This document shows, piece by piece, positions 6,795 through 13,625 of a stretch of 15,052 bases of DNA (positions within the stretch are counted from its first letter, which is position 1; each line of letters starts with the position of its first letter). The stretch comes from WHSM01 sp050701635 (GTDB lineage: Bacteria > Actinomycetota > Actinomycetes > Mycobacteriales > Micromonosporaceae). The DNA is taken from assembly GCA_050701635.1 (NCBI GenBank), contig JBOGDF010000109.1, positions 1 to 15,052 on the forward strand, written 5' to 3'. Position numbers and translations under genes: made by a program. The notes under the pieces are model-generated. The model was not told where the DNA came from and made no database searches. It was given only the letters and a program-made list of their open reading frames with translations.

Positions 6795-7223
6795 CTACGA
6801 GGCGAGGGTCGCGTCGACGGTGACCTCCACGCCGCCGAGGGCACGGGCGACGATGCAGCCGGTACGCGTGGCGTCGGCGTGCTTGGCGAACTCGTCGGCC
6901 GCCAGTCCGGGCACCCGCCCGGTGGTGGTCAGGTCGATCCGGCTGATCGAGAATCCGGCGTCGTCCTTGGTCAGGTGTACGTCGGCGGTGGTCTCGACCG
7001 ACTCCGGCTGATGACCCGCCTTGGCGATGGTGTTCGCCAACGCCATCGAGAAGCAGCCGGCGAGCGCCGCGCCGATCAGCTCCTCCGGGTTGGTGCCGCC
7101 ACCGTCCTGGAACCGCGACGAGAAGCTGTACGGCCCTTCGTACGCGCCGCTGCCGAGCCGCATCGTGCCGTTGCCGCTGGTGAGTTCGCCGTTCCACGCC
7201 GCCGAGGCGTTGCGAGTGGGCAT
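6795..7223 (-). CDS. OsmC family peroxiredoxin
   Basis: OsmC/Ohr proteins reduce organic hydroperoxides with two redox cysteines. This 142-residue protein matches the family length. It shows Arg37 (SSRFQ), Glu47/Glu48 in NPEEL, peroxidatic Cys57 in GAALAGCFSMAL and the second Cys123 in RTGCIVARAL, the OsmC arrangement. The start is ATG at 7223, with AAGGAGG 7 nt upstream; an in-frame TTG at 7229 is too close to that RBS. It follows the substrate-binding lipoprotein gene after 43 nt with no hairpin between, so cotranscription is possible. The electron donor is not evident from the neighbours. Confidence 0.9.
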   Translation of the reverse strand: MPTRNASAAWNGELTSGNGTMRLGSGAYEGPYSFSSRFQDGGGTNPEELIGAALAGCFSMALANTIAKAGHQPESVETTADVHLTKDDAGFSISRIDLTTTGRVPGLAADEFAKHADATRTGCIVARALGGVEVTVDATLAS

Positions 7224-7266
7224 CTTCAAACCTCCTTGGAGTCCGTGACCACCCGACGCTAGCGCG

Positions 7267-8079
7267 TCAGGCGCCGTCGACGCTGATCCACTTCTGGTAG
7301 ATCTTGTCGTACGTGCCGTCCTGCATCGCTCGGGCGACTACGTCGTTGATCACCTTCAGCAGCGTGGAGTTGCCGTTCTTCACGGCGATGGCGTACTGCT
7401 CGCCGGTGTCGAACTCGGCCGCCACCTGGTATGTGCCGGGTGTCTCCTTGGCGTACTCGGTCCACAGTGGCAGGTCGGCCATCGCGGCCTCGACCTGCCC
7501 GGTGGTGATCGCGTGCTCCAGCCCGGCGAGATCCTCGTACGAGACCGGCTGCAGCTTCAGCCCCTGCTCCTTGATCTGCTTGTGCAGGTACGCCTCGCCG
7601 GTGGTGCCGACCTCGACGCCGACCTTCTTCCCGGCCAGCGACTTCAGGTCCTGGTACGGCTTCCCGGCCTTCACCAGCAGCCCCTGGTGCAGATCGAAGT
7701 ACGGGTCCGACAGCCCGATCAGCTTCTGACGGTCCGGCGTGATCAGGATCCCCGCGGCGGCCGCGTCACACCGCTTGGCGTTCAGCGCCGTACCAGAGCG
7801 GATGTCTTCGAACTTCTCGTTGCGGAACGTGGCCCGGACCCCGAGCTCCTTGGCCACCAGGTCCAGCAGGTCGACGTCGAATCCGGTCACGCCGCCGCCC
7901 TCGGACAGCTCGAACGGGGGGAACGGAATCGTCGTACACACCGTCAGGGTGCCGTCCTTGACCAGGGTGACGCCGTGCTTCGGGCTGGTGCCGCTGGGGT
8001 CCTGGTCGGTGCAGCCGGTCAGCGCGACCGCCAGCGCGGCCACGATCGCCAGGGCTGCCCGGCGGGGGTTGCGAACCAT
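7267..8079 (-). CDS. amino-acid-type ABC transporter substrate-binding lipoprotein
   Basis: This is a 270-residue protein of the periplasmic-binding-protein type 3 (SBP_bac_3) fold. The signal MVRNPRRAALAIVAALAVALTGC ends in a lipobox with Cys23. The mature part shows family landmarks: DGTLTVCTTIPFPPFE at the start, GFDVDLLDLVAKELG, a DAAAAGILITPDRQ segment, GKKVGVEVGTTGEAYL, and the closing YDKIYQKWISVDG. Family members bind polar amino acids outside the membrane and deliver them to a permease/ATPase pair. No such partner genes are in the window, so this is an orphan whose ligand cannot be named. The ATG at 8079 has GGAG 5 nt upstream; the longer frame to 8154 has no RBS and would mask the signal. 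Confidence 0.9.
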   Translation of the reverse strand: MVRNPRRAALAIVAALAVALTGCTDQDPSGTSPKHGVTLVKDGTLTVCTTIPFPPFELSEGGGVTGFDVDLLDLVAKELGVRATFRNEKFEDIRSGTALNAKRCDAAAAGILITPDRQKLIGLSDPYFDLHQGLLVKAGKPYQDLKSLAGKKVGVEVGTTGEAYLHKQIKEQGLKLQPVSYEDLAGLEHAITTGQVEAAMADLPLWTEYAKETPGTYQVAAEFDTGEQYAIAVKNGNSTLLKVINDVVARAMQDGTYDKIYQKWISVDGA

Positions 8080-8107
8080 GGTGTCTCCGTGGGTGCAGGC
8101 GTCATCC

Positions 8108-8138
8108 GTGGCGCCATCGTGCCAGGGCACGGCGCCAC
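8108..8138. terminator. strong hairpin upstream of the substrate-binding protein gene
   Basis: GTGGCGCC pairs with GGCGCCAC, and inside this GTGCC pairs with GGCAC, with a 3-nt bulge (ATC) on one side and a 2-base gap at the centre. The stem is very GC-rich. It lies between the antitoxin stop and the start of the lipoprotein gene, so it can end the toxin-antitoxin transcript or act in the 5' region of the lipoprotein mRNA. Confidence 0.5.
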
Positions 8139-8174
8139 GGTCTCGCCGGCACACCCTACGACCGCCCCGGCGGC

Positions 8175-8200
8175 ACGGGGCCGATTCGGTGACGCCCCGT
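8175..8200. terminator. hairpin directly after the antitoxin gene
   Basis: ACGGGGC (8175-8181) pairs with GCCCCGT (8194-8200) around a 12-nt loop, only 2 nt past the antitoxin stop. It is a plausible terminator for the minus-strand toxin-antitoxin operon, backed up by the larger hairpin at 8108-8138. No U-tract is present. Confidence 0.45.
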
Positions 8201-8201
8201 A

Positions 8202-8552
8202 CTACGCCGCGCTGGAGGGGTGGCGGGTGAGCGCGTCCAGCGCGCGCAGCGCGGTGTCGAGGCTGTGTCGCAGCTCATGCACCGGGTCGGTGGTCTGCCC
8301 CGCCGCGGCGAGGCCGATGGTGACCCACTCCCGGATCAGGTCGGACATCGAACAGCCACGCGCGTCGGCCAGGGCCCGCACCATGGCGTCGGTCTCGTAC
8401 GGCAGGCGTACCGGCCGGACCACGGTGACGGGGGTGCCGCGCTGCGGCAGGTCGGTGAGCAGTTTGGGGTTGCCCGCGTCGTCGAAGTCGTAACTCACCT
8501 CGCCGGCGGTGATGGCGTCCACGAGGTGTTCGTCGGAGCTGACCTCATTCAT
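8202..8552 (-). CDS. ribbon-helix-helix antitoxin/repressor (BrnA-like position)
   Basis: This 116-residue protein has a ribbon-helix-helix pattern at about residues 41-82. A basic beta strand (VTVVRPVRLPYETDAMVRALAD) is followed by RGCSMSDLIREWVTIGL, whose second helix is typical of CopG/Arc-type DNA-binding dimers. The acidic N-terminal 40 residues (DEHLVDAITAGEVSYDFDD) could bind the toxin. The ATG overlaps the stop of the preceding toxin gene in ATGAATGA, giving an 8-nt overlap and translational coupling. Toxin first and antitoxin second is the brnT-brnA order. It probably represses its own operon at the GTATACG dyad near the toxin start (inference). Homology to BrnA itself is not certain. 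Confidence 0.75.
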   Translation of the reverse strand: MNEVSSDEHLVDAITAGEVSYDFDDAGNPKLLTDLPQRGTPVTVVRPVRLPYETDAMVRALADARGCSMSDLIREWVTIGLAAAGQTTDPVHELRHSLDTALRALDALTRHPSSAA

Positions 8553-8823
8553 GATCCGTCTCCTCCCATCGCTTGAAGCCGGCCAGCTCGTCCCGGGACA
8601 TCTCGCGGGCGCCGAGGATCAACCAGTCCATGCCACCGAGGTGGCGCAGCGTCACGATCATCGGTCGCCCTGCCTTCGTACGCGCCCAGATAGTGAGCAG
8701 CCGGGTGCCGGCGGCGACAGCTGGCACCGGCCATCGCCGTTCAGCGTGCAGGGCTTGGATGACCTCGTACTGTTCTACGCCCCGTAATACTGTCAATGCG
8801 TACGGCAGCCATTCATACCCCAC
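8545..8823 (-). CDS. BrnT/RelE-like toxin
   Basis: This is a small protein of 92 residues. The core LLTIWARTKAGRPMIVTLRHLGGMDWLILGAREMSRDELAGFKRWEE resembles the BrnT/RelE-superfamily layout of beta strands followed by an I-x-A-R-x-x-S-R-x-E segment and a charged C-terminal helix. Such toxins are mRNA endoribonucleases that stop translation. The start is set at GTG 8823. No SD precedes it, but a TATACA box ends about 8 nt upstream, as expected for a leaderless transcript. The longer open frame upstream would run through the palindromic operator and is unlikely. Leu13 is encoded by TTA, a rare codon. The stop overlaps the antitoxin start. The family assignment rests on motif resemblance only. 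Confidence 0.65.
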   Translation of the reverse strand: MGYEWLPYALTVLRGVEQYEVIQALHAERRWPVPAVAAGTRLLTIWARTKAGRPMIVTLRHLGGMDWLILGAREMSRDELAGFKRWEETDHE

Positions 8824-8833
8824 TGGACCGAGT

Positions 8834-8850
8834 GTATACGACCCGTATAC
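8834..8850. promoter_or_regulatory. palindromic operator of the toxin-antitoxin operon
   Basis: GTATACG-ACC-CGTATAC is a perfect dyad of 7-bp arms with a 3-bp centre, 10 nt upstream of the toxin GTG. On the minus strand the toxin-proximal arm yields TATACA, a good -10 box for the toxin gene. A repressor bound here would block the promoter, which fits autoregulation by the ribbon-helix-helix antitoxin. Confidence 0.7.
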
Positions 8851-8858
8851 GCCGCCAC

Positions 8859-8876
8859 CTCCACCGTCCGGTGGAG
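8859..8876. promoter_or_regulatory. second dyad in the toxin/PPOX divergent region
   Basis: CTCCACCG-TC-CGGTGGAG is a perfect dyad with 8-bp arms. It lies 8 bp from the GTATACG dyad and about 35 bp upstream of the plus-strand -10 box at 8911. It could be a binding site for another regulator or one serving the divergent gene. Confidence 0.45.
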
Positions 8877-8910
8877 CTCGTGGTGGGCCGCTTCGACGCC
8901 CGACGGCCGT

Positions 8911-8916
8911 TAGGTT
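8911..8916 (+). promoter_or_regulatory. -10 box for a leaderless PPOX gene
   Basis: TAGGTT ends 7 nt before the A of the ATG at 8923. No SD sequence precedes this ATG. This is the spacing of leaderless actinobacterial genes, where transcription starts at the start codon. No convincing -35 was found. Confidence 0.4.
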
Positions 8917-8922
8917 GTACGG

Positions 8923-9402
8923 ATGGTGGTCGACGGCAGGCTGGTGGAGCTCGCGAAACGCGTCATCGACACGAACAAGTACCTCACGCTCGGCACGGTC
9001 GACGCCGACGGGCAGCCCTGGGTGTCGCCGGTGTTCTTCACGCCGGAGGCGTACACCCACTTCTACTGGGTTTCCTCACCCGAGTCGCGGCACTCCCGCA
9101 ACCTCGCCGACCACCCCGGGCTGAGCATCGTGGTGTTCGACTCCTCGGTGCCGATCGGCGGCGCGGAGGCGGTCTACATGACCGGGCGGGCCGGGCTGGT
9201 GCCCGACGACGAGCTGGAGCGGTGCTCCGCGCTCTACAGCGGACGGTTGCCGGAGCTGAGGCACTTCCCGCCGGAGCAGCTGCGCGAGCCGGCGCCGTTC
9301 CGGCTCTACCGTGCCACGGTCAGCGAGCACTCCGTACTGGTCAGGGGCGGCGACCCCGATCACGGCACCGGCGTCGACTCCCGGCTCACCGTCACCCTGT
9401 GA
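8923..9402 (+). CDS. pyridoxamine 5'-phosphate oxidase (PPOX) family protein
   Basis: This 159-residue protein has the FMN-binding split-barrel pattern. NKYLTLGTVDADGQPWVSPVFF is the first beta hairpin, followed by a strand pair around YTHFYWVSSPESRHSRNLADHPGLSIVVFD, in which residues S-R-H-S-R-N at the helix entry commonly contact the flavin phosphate. It ends with a strand FRLYRATVSEHSVL. Members bind FMN, F420 or heme, and only general redox activity can be claimed. The ATG start has no RBS and appears leaderless. The gene diverges from the toxin-antitoxin operon and shares its upstream region. The gene behind it encodes a flavin monooxygenase on the same strand, with 76 nt between. Confidence 0.85.
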   Translation: MVVDGRLVELAKRVIDTNKYLTLGTVDADGQPWVSPVFFTPEAYTHFYWVSSPESRHSRNLADHPGLSIVVFDSSVPIGGAEAVYMTGRAGLVPDDELERCSALYSGRLPELRHFPPEQLREPAPFRLYRATVSEHSVLVRGGDPDHGTGVDSRLTVTL

Positions 9403-9418
9403 TCTCGTCGGCCACCGC

Positions 9419-9448
9419 TTGCGACGACCATGCCGCGCGGCTGACAAT
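9419..9448 (+). promoter_or_regulatory. possible promoter of the flavin monooxygenase gene
   Basis: TTGCGA (9419-9424) and GACAAT (9443-9448) are 18 bp apart, close to housekeeping -35/-10 consensus, in the gap before the ATG at 9479. A further AT-rich stretch (CTAATAAC, about 9453-9460) lies between it and the RBS. Confidence 0.35.
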
Positions 9449-9478
9449 TCGTCTAATAACCGCCGGACGGAGTACGCG

Positions 9479-10951
9479 ATGACCGACAAACCTGACGTGA
9501 AGCTGGCGATCGTCGGCAGCGGCTTCTCGGGGCTCGGGCTCGCCGTACGGCTCAAGCAGGCCGGGATGCACGACTTCGTGATCCTGGAACGCGCCGACGA
9601 CCTGGGCGGCACCTGGCGGGACAACAGCTACCCGGGCTGCCGGTGCGACGTACCGTCGCATCTGTACTCGTTCTCCTTCGCGATGAACCCGGGGTGGAGC
9701 GAGACGTACTCCACGCAGCCGGAGATCTGGGCGTACCTGCGGAAGGTCGCCGCCCGGAACGACGTCGAGCGCCACATCCGGTACGGCCACGACGTGAAGT
9801 CCGGTCACTGGGATGACGAGGCGCAGCTGTGGCGGCTGAAGACCGCCGAGGGCGAGCTGTCCGCGCAGATCGTGGTGCTGGGCGTCGGTGCCCTCGCCGA
9901 CCCGAAGCTGCCGCAGCTCCCCGGGCTGGAAACCTTCGAAGGCGAGGTGTTCCACTCCGCGAACTGGAACCACGACTACGACCTGACCGGCAAGCGGGTC
10001 GCCGTGGTCGGCACCGGCGCGTCGGCGATCCAGTTCGTACCGGAGATCGCGCCGAAGGTCGACAAGCTGGTGCTGTTCCAGCGCACCGCGGCGTGGATCC
10101 TGCCCCACACCAACCGCCGGATCACCAAGGCCGAGAAGTGGCTCTACCGGCACGTCCCGGGCGCCCAGCGGCTCAGCCGCGCCGGGGTGTACGCCAGCCG
10201 CGAGCTGGTGGTGTTCGGGCTGGCGTTCTGGCCGAACGTGATGCGGGCCGGCGAAGCGCTGGCGCGCAAACACCTGGCCCGTCAGGTGCCGGACCGCGAG
10301 CTGCGCCGCAAGCTGACCCCGCACTTCCGGCTCGGCTGCAAGCGGATCATGCTCTCCAACGACTACTACCCGTCGCTCACCCGGCCCAACGTCGACGTGG
10401 TCGCCTCCGGGATCACCGAGGTACGCGGCAACACCGTGGTCGGCGCCGACGGCACCGCACACGAGGTCGACGCGATCATCTTCGGCACCGGCTTCCACGT
10501 CACCGACCCCCCGTACGCCGAGGGCGTCCACGGCCGGGACGGGCGCTCGCTGGCCGACGTGTTCGGCGGCACTCCGCGGGCGTACCTGGGGACCGCGCTG
10601 GCCAACTTCCCCAACGCGTTCACCCTGCTCGGGCCGAACACCGGGCTCGGCCACACCTCGGTGGTCTACATGATCGAAGGCCAGATCAACTATGTGATGC
10701 GCTGCCTGCGGGAGATGGACCGGCGCCGCTGGCGCACGGTGGAGGTACGCCCGTCGGTGGAGCGCGCGTACAACGCCGAGCTGCAGCGCAAGCTGCCCGG
10801 CACGGTCTGGAACTCCGGCGGCTGCGCCAGCTGGTATCTCGACGCCAACGGGGTGAACAGCACGATCTGGCCCCGGTTCACGTGGCAGTTCCGGCTCCGT
10901 ACCAGAAAATTCCGCCCTGACGAGTACGTGGTAACCCCCGAGCCGCGATGA
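9479..10951 (+). CDS. flavin-containing (Baeyer-Villiger-type) monooxygenase
   Basis: This 490-residue FAD- and NADPH-dependent class B flavoprotein inserts one oxygen atom into a substrate; the substrate is unknown. The FAD Rossmann motif IVGSGFSGLG is at 11-20. GGTWRDNSYPGCRCD at 43-57 matches the second signature of type I Baeyer-Villiger enzymes (GGxWxxxxYPGxxxD). The fingerprint FEGEVFHSANWN at 153-164 fits FxGxxxHxxxW but ends in Asn where Pro or Asp is usual. The NADPH Rossmann motif VGTGASAIQ is at 177-185. The ATG is supported by GGAG 6 nt upstream; the longer upstream frame overlaps the previous gene and has no RBS. The next gene (PhnB-like) follows after 54 nt and could be cotranscribed. 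Confidence 0.9.
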   Translation: MTDKPDVKLAIVGSGFSGLGLAVRLKQAGMHDFVILERADDLGGTWRDNSYPGCRCDVPSHLYSFSFAMNPGWSETYSTQPEIWAYLRKVAARNDVERHIRYGHDVKSGHWDDEAQLWRLKTAEGELSAQIVVLGVGALADPKLPQLPGLETFEGEVFHSANWNHDYDLTGKRVAVVGTGASAIQFVPEIAPKVDKLVLFQRTAAWILPHTNRRITKAEKWLYRHVPGAQRLSRAGVYASRELVVFGLAFWPNVMRAGEALARKHLARQVPDRELRRKLTPHFRLGCKRIMLSNDYYPSLTRPNVDVVASGITEVRGNTVVGADGTAHEVDAIIFGTGFHVTDPPYAEGVHGRDGRSLADVFGGTPRAYLGTALANFPNAFTLLGPNTGLGHTSVVYMIEGQINYVMRCLREMDRRRWRTVEVRPSVERAYNAELQRKLPGTVWNSGGCASWYLDANGVNSTIWPRFTWQFRLRTRKFRPDEYVVTPEPR

Positions 10952-11005
10952 GTTTTGCCGGCGCCGCCGGTCTGTATTGGTGACCAACGCGAGAGGAGCT
11001 CGACA

Positions 11006-11479
11006 ATGCAGAAGATCACGACCTTCCTCTGGTACGACAACCAGGCGGAGGAAGCGGCGGAGTTCTACACCACCGTGTTCGACAACTCCCGGATCGTGGA
11101 GGTGACCCGGTACGGCTCGGCCGGCCCGGGGGAGCCGGGCAGCGTCATGACCGTCACCTTCGAGCTCGCGGGGCAGCAGTTCATCGCGCTCAACGGCGGC
11201 CCGCAGTTCACGTTCAACGAGGCGATCTCGCTGTCGGTGGAGTGCGAGTCCCAGGAAGAGGTCGACACGCTGTGGGAGAAGCTCACCGCCGACGGCGGCG
11301 AGCCGGGCCCGTGCGGCTGGCTGAAGGACAGGTACGGCCTGTCCTGGCAGATCGAGCCACGCCGGTTGAACGATCTGCTGAGGGATCCCGATCCGGTCAA
11401 GTCGCAGCGCGTCATGAAGGCGATGCTCGGCATGGGCAAGATCGACATAAAGGGGCTGGAAGACGCGTACCAGGGCTGA
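11006..11479 (+). CDS. VOC-superfamily PhnB-like protein
   Basis: This 157-residue protein has the beta-alpha-beta-beta-beta fold of the glyoxalase/VOC superfamily in its PhnB-like branch, often annotated as 3-demethylubiquinone-9 3-methyltransferase. MQKITTFLWYDNQAEEAAEFYTTVFDNSRI is the first module, followed by TFELAGQQFIALNGGPQFTFNEAISLSVECE. The second module has WEKLTADGGEPGPCGWLKDRYGLSWQIEP. The tail RVMKAMLGMGKIDIKGLEDAY is also typical. The methyltransferase label is not supported biochemically for most of the family, so the function is open. The ATG has AGGAG 7 nt upstream. A strong terminator hairpin follows 21 nt past the stop. Confidence 0.88.
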   Translation: MQKITTFLWYDNQAEEAAEFYTTVFDNSRIVEVTRYGSAGPGEPGSVMTVTFELAGQQFIALNGGPQFTFNEAISLSVECESQEEVDTLWEKLTADGGEPGPCGWLKDRYGLSWQIEPRRLNDLLRDPDPVKSQRVMKAMLGMGKIDIKGLEDAYQG

Positions 11480-11500
11480 GTATGCGGCGACAGCGCCCGT

Positions 11501-11534
11501 GAGCCGCCCCGTTCCAGCTGGAGCGGGGCGGCTC
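11501..11534 (+). terminator. terminator hairpin after the PhnB-like gene
   Basis: GAGCCGCCCCG pairs with CGGGGCGGCTC over 11 bp; after one mismatch, TCCAG pairs with CTGGA. The loop is minimal and the stem is very stable. It closes the monooxygenase/PhnB transcript and runs to within one base of a possible GTG start of the next gene. Confidence 0.85.
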
Positions 11535-11553
11535 CGTGCGGGATGATCAGATC

Positions 11554-12051
11554 ATGTCCGCCGTGGTACGCAAGCTCGCCGCCGCCCAGTACCGGCTGCT
11601 CGACCTGATGCGCTCCCGGCGCGCCTTCGAGGTGGCGAAGCAGCCGCCGACCGCGCAGGACTTCAAAGACTTTTCGGGGGTACGCCAGTGCCTGCTGGTC
11701 ACCTTCCGGCGCTCCGGCGAGCCGATGCCGAGCCCGGTCAACTTCGGGCTGGGCGACGATCACACGCTCTACCTGCGTACCGACCCGCACACCGGGAAGC
11801 TGAAGCGGATCCGCAACGACCCGCGGGTGCTGGTGGTGCCGTGCGGGCTGCTGGGTCAGCCGCGCGGGCCGACGGCGCAGGGGCGTGCCCGGATCCTCGC
11901 CGAGGACGAGATCGGGCCGGCCGAGCGGGCGATCAAGGCCAACTTCAGCTGGCCGATGGGGCTGTTCGAGCGCGGCGTGGAAGTCGGTGCGGAGCGTTTC
12001 GGCGTGGGCATGACGTACGTGGAGATCACGCCGTGGGACGGCCCGGGCTGA
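11554..12051 (+). CDS. PPOX class F420-dependent-type oxidoreductase
   Basis: This 165-residue split-barrel protein belongs to the branch that often uses the deazaflavin F420. CLLVTFRRSGEPMPSPVNFGL is the first hairpin, followed by LYLRTDPHTGKLKRIRNDPRVLVVPCGLLGQPRGPTAQGRARIL, where GKLKRIRNDP is the cofactor phosphate-binding stretch typical of this branch. It ends in a helix and strand (FGVGMTYVEITP). The N-terminal 45 residues form a helical extension. The start is uncertain. ATG 11554 has a GATGAT -10-like box at leaderless spacing, while GTG 11536 lies directly on the end of the terminator hairpin and is less likely. Its 3' end converges on the chitinase gene with a 24-bp gap. The reaction and substrate are unknown. 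Confidence 0.8.
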   Translation: MSAVVRKLAAAQYRLLDLMRSRRAFEVAKQPPTAQDFKDFSGVRQCLLVTFRRSGEPMPSPVNFGLGDDHTLYLRTDPHTGKLKRIRNDPRVLVVPCGLLGQPRGPTAQGRARILAEDEIGPAERAIKANFSWPMGLFERGVEVGAERFGVGMTYVEITPWDGPG

Positions 12052-12083
12052 CCGCCTGCTAGGGCAGACCGCCTCCTAGGGCA
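12050..12083. repeat. 17-bp tandem duplication across two convergent stop codons
   Basis: GACCGCCTGCTAGGGCA (12050-12066) is followed at once by the same 17 bases with one change (12067-12083). Copy 1 holds the end of the plus-strand PPOX stop. Copy 2 holds the stop codon and last residues (Leu-Pro) of the minus-strand chitinase. The duplication moved the two genes apart by one unit and changed neither reading frame visibly. Confidence 0.85.
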
Positions 12084-13587
12084 GGGTGTCGAGGTGCGGG
12101 CCGACGGTGCCGGAGAAGCTGTCGCCGGCGACCCGGTCCCAGTTGATCGACCAGGTCATCGCGCCCCGGATCCCCGGGTACGTACGCGGCGGCCGGTGGC
12201 TGCCGCAGTTGGTGCCGCGGGCGAGGCAGTCGAGTGCGCGGTTGACCACCGACGGGTTGACGTACCCGCCGCCGGCCGCGCGCGACGACGCCGGCAGGCC
12301 GAGCGCGACCTGGTCCGGGCGCAGCCCGTTCTCCAGCGCAATGCACGCCAGCGCGGTGAGGAACTCGACGGTGCCCTGGGCGTACACGTTGCCGTCGCAG
12401 CCGTTCATGGTGCCGGAGTTGTAGTACTGGGTGTGTACGACGGTCAGGATGTCCTTGACGTTCAGCGCGAGCTGGAAGTAGCTGCCGCTGGTGGACTGCA
12501 TGTCGATGGTCTGCGGTGCCATGGTGATCACCAGTTTCGCGCCGGCCTTTCCGGACAGCTGCCGCAGCGCCGAGGTCATGTGGGTGACGCTCAGCCCGTG
12601 CTCCAGGTCGATGTCGACGCCGTCGAACCCGAAGCGGGTCATCAGCGCGTACACGCTGTCGGCGAAGTTGGTGGCGCTGGTCGCGTCGTTCACCGGTACG
12701 TTGCCGCGCTCGCCGCCGACCGAGATCACGACCTTGGCGCCCCGCGCGTGCAGCGCGTTGACGTCGGCGATCACGTCGGCGTCGCTGTAGCCGCCGAGCG
12801 CGGAGGAGAGCTGCGGGTCGACGGCGAAGGTGACGGCGCCGGGCCGCGCCGGGTCGGCCTCCGCGAACGCCACCGCGATCAGATCGTACTGGCTGGAGAC
12901 GTCGCGCAGCCGCAGCGCGGTCGAGCCGTTCAGGAAGTTGTGCCAGTAGCCGGTCAGGGTGTGTTTCGGCAGGTCAGACGGCGGTGGCGCGGTGGGGCTG
13001 GGGGTCGGGCTCGCCGTGGGTGGCGCGGTCGGCGACGCGGTGGGCGAGGCGGTCGGGCTGGCCGTCGGTGAAGCGGTGGCGGTCGGGGTCGGAGTGGGGC
13101 CGCCCGGACCGTCGAGGCTGACGTCGTCGGCGTAGTACGTGCCCTGGGCGTACCAGCCGTGCAGGTAGACCTGGACGCTGGTCTGCGACGCGCCGGTGGT
13201 GAAGCTGGTACGCAGCTCCGTGAAGCTGGCCGCCGAAGGGGTCCAGGTCGACGCGCCGCCGGCCACGCCGAGGTAGACGTAGCTGCCCCGTACCCAGGCG
13301 CTCAGGGTGTACGCCGTGCCCGGCTGCACCGCGACGGTCTGGCTGCACCGCGCGTTGTCCGAGCTGGTGGCGGCGCCGGCGAGCGCGTGGCCGCCGGTGC
13401 GTACCGGGCTGGTGACCACCGAGCCGGTCCCGCCCGTACACGACCAGCCCGACAGGGTGCCGGTTTCGAAGCCGCCGTTGCTCACCAGATTCGCCGCCTG
13501 CGCCGGCGCGGCCAGCGCGAACGCCGCCGTCAATCCGATCGCGGCGATGCCGCCGAGCAGCCACCGCCGCCCTGAACGCCTGGACAT
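12076..13587 (-). CDS. secreted GH18 chitinase with carbohydrate-binding-like domain
   Basis: This 503-residue exported enzyme hydrolyses chitin. The signal peptide (1 to about 31) has a MSRRSGRR basic start and an AQA cleavage site. Residues 33-160 (NLVSNGGFETGTLSGWSC ... YYADDVSLDG) form a beta-sandwich of the CBM4/9/16-like type. A Pro/Thr/Ser/Ala linker of repeated SPTA units spans 164-204. The GH18 TIM barrel (about 208-503) carries the DGVDIDLE signature at 322-329, with Glu329 as proton donor and Asp325/Asp327 as supporting acids, plus MAPQT at 356-360, QYYNSG at 387-392 and Trp479. ATG 13587 is preceded by AGAGGA at 7 nt; the frame upstream lacks an RBS. It is divergent from the GH16 gene. 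Confidence 0.93.
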   Translation of the reverse strand: MSRRSGRRWLLGGIAAIGLTAAFALAAPAQAANLVSNGGFETGTLSGWSCTGGTGSVVTSPVRTGGHALAGAATSSDNARCSQTVAVQPGTAYTLSAWVRGSYVYLGVAGGASTWTPSAASFTELRTSFTTGASQTSVQVYLHGWYAQGTYYADDVSLDGPGGPTPTPTATASPTASPTASPTASPTAPPTASPTPSPTAPPPSDLPKHTLTGYWHNFLNGSTALRLRDVSSQYDLIAVAFAEADPARPGAVTFAVDPQLSSALGGYSDADVIADVNALHARGAKVVISVGGERGNVPVNDATSATNFADSVYALMTRFGFDGVDIDLEHGLSVTHMTSALRQLSGKAGAKLVITMAPQTIDMQSTSGSYFQLALNVKDILTVVHTQYYNSGTMNGCDGNVYAQGTVEFLTALACIALENGLRPDQVALGLPASSRAAGGGYVNPSVVNRALDCLARGTNCGSHRPPRTYPGIRGAMTWSINWDRVAGDSFSGTVGPHLDTLP

Positions 13588-13625
13588 GGTGTCGTCCTCT
13601 CGCCGGTTCCTCCCCATTGCGTACG

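Noticed and set aside
8824..9060. N-terminal extension of the toxin frame to 9060
   Set aside because: It would run across the palindromic operator and into the divergent PPOX gene, and it has no toxin-like sequence.
12980..13098. Repetitive GC tract as a tandem DNA repeat or CRISPR-like array
   Set aside because: It is the Pro/Thr/Ser linker of the chitinase, with degenerate codon-level repeats.
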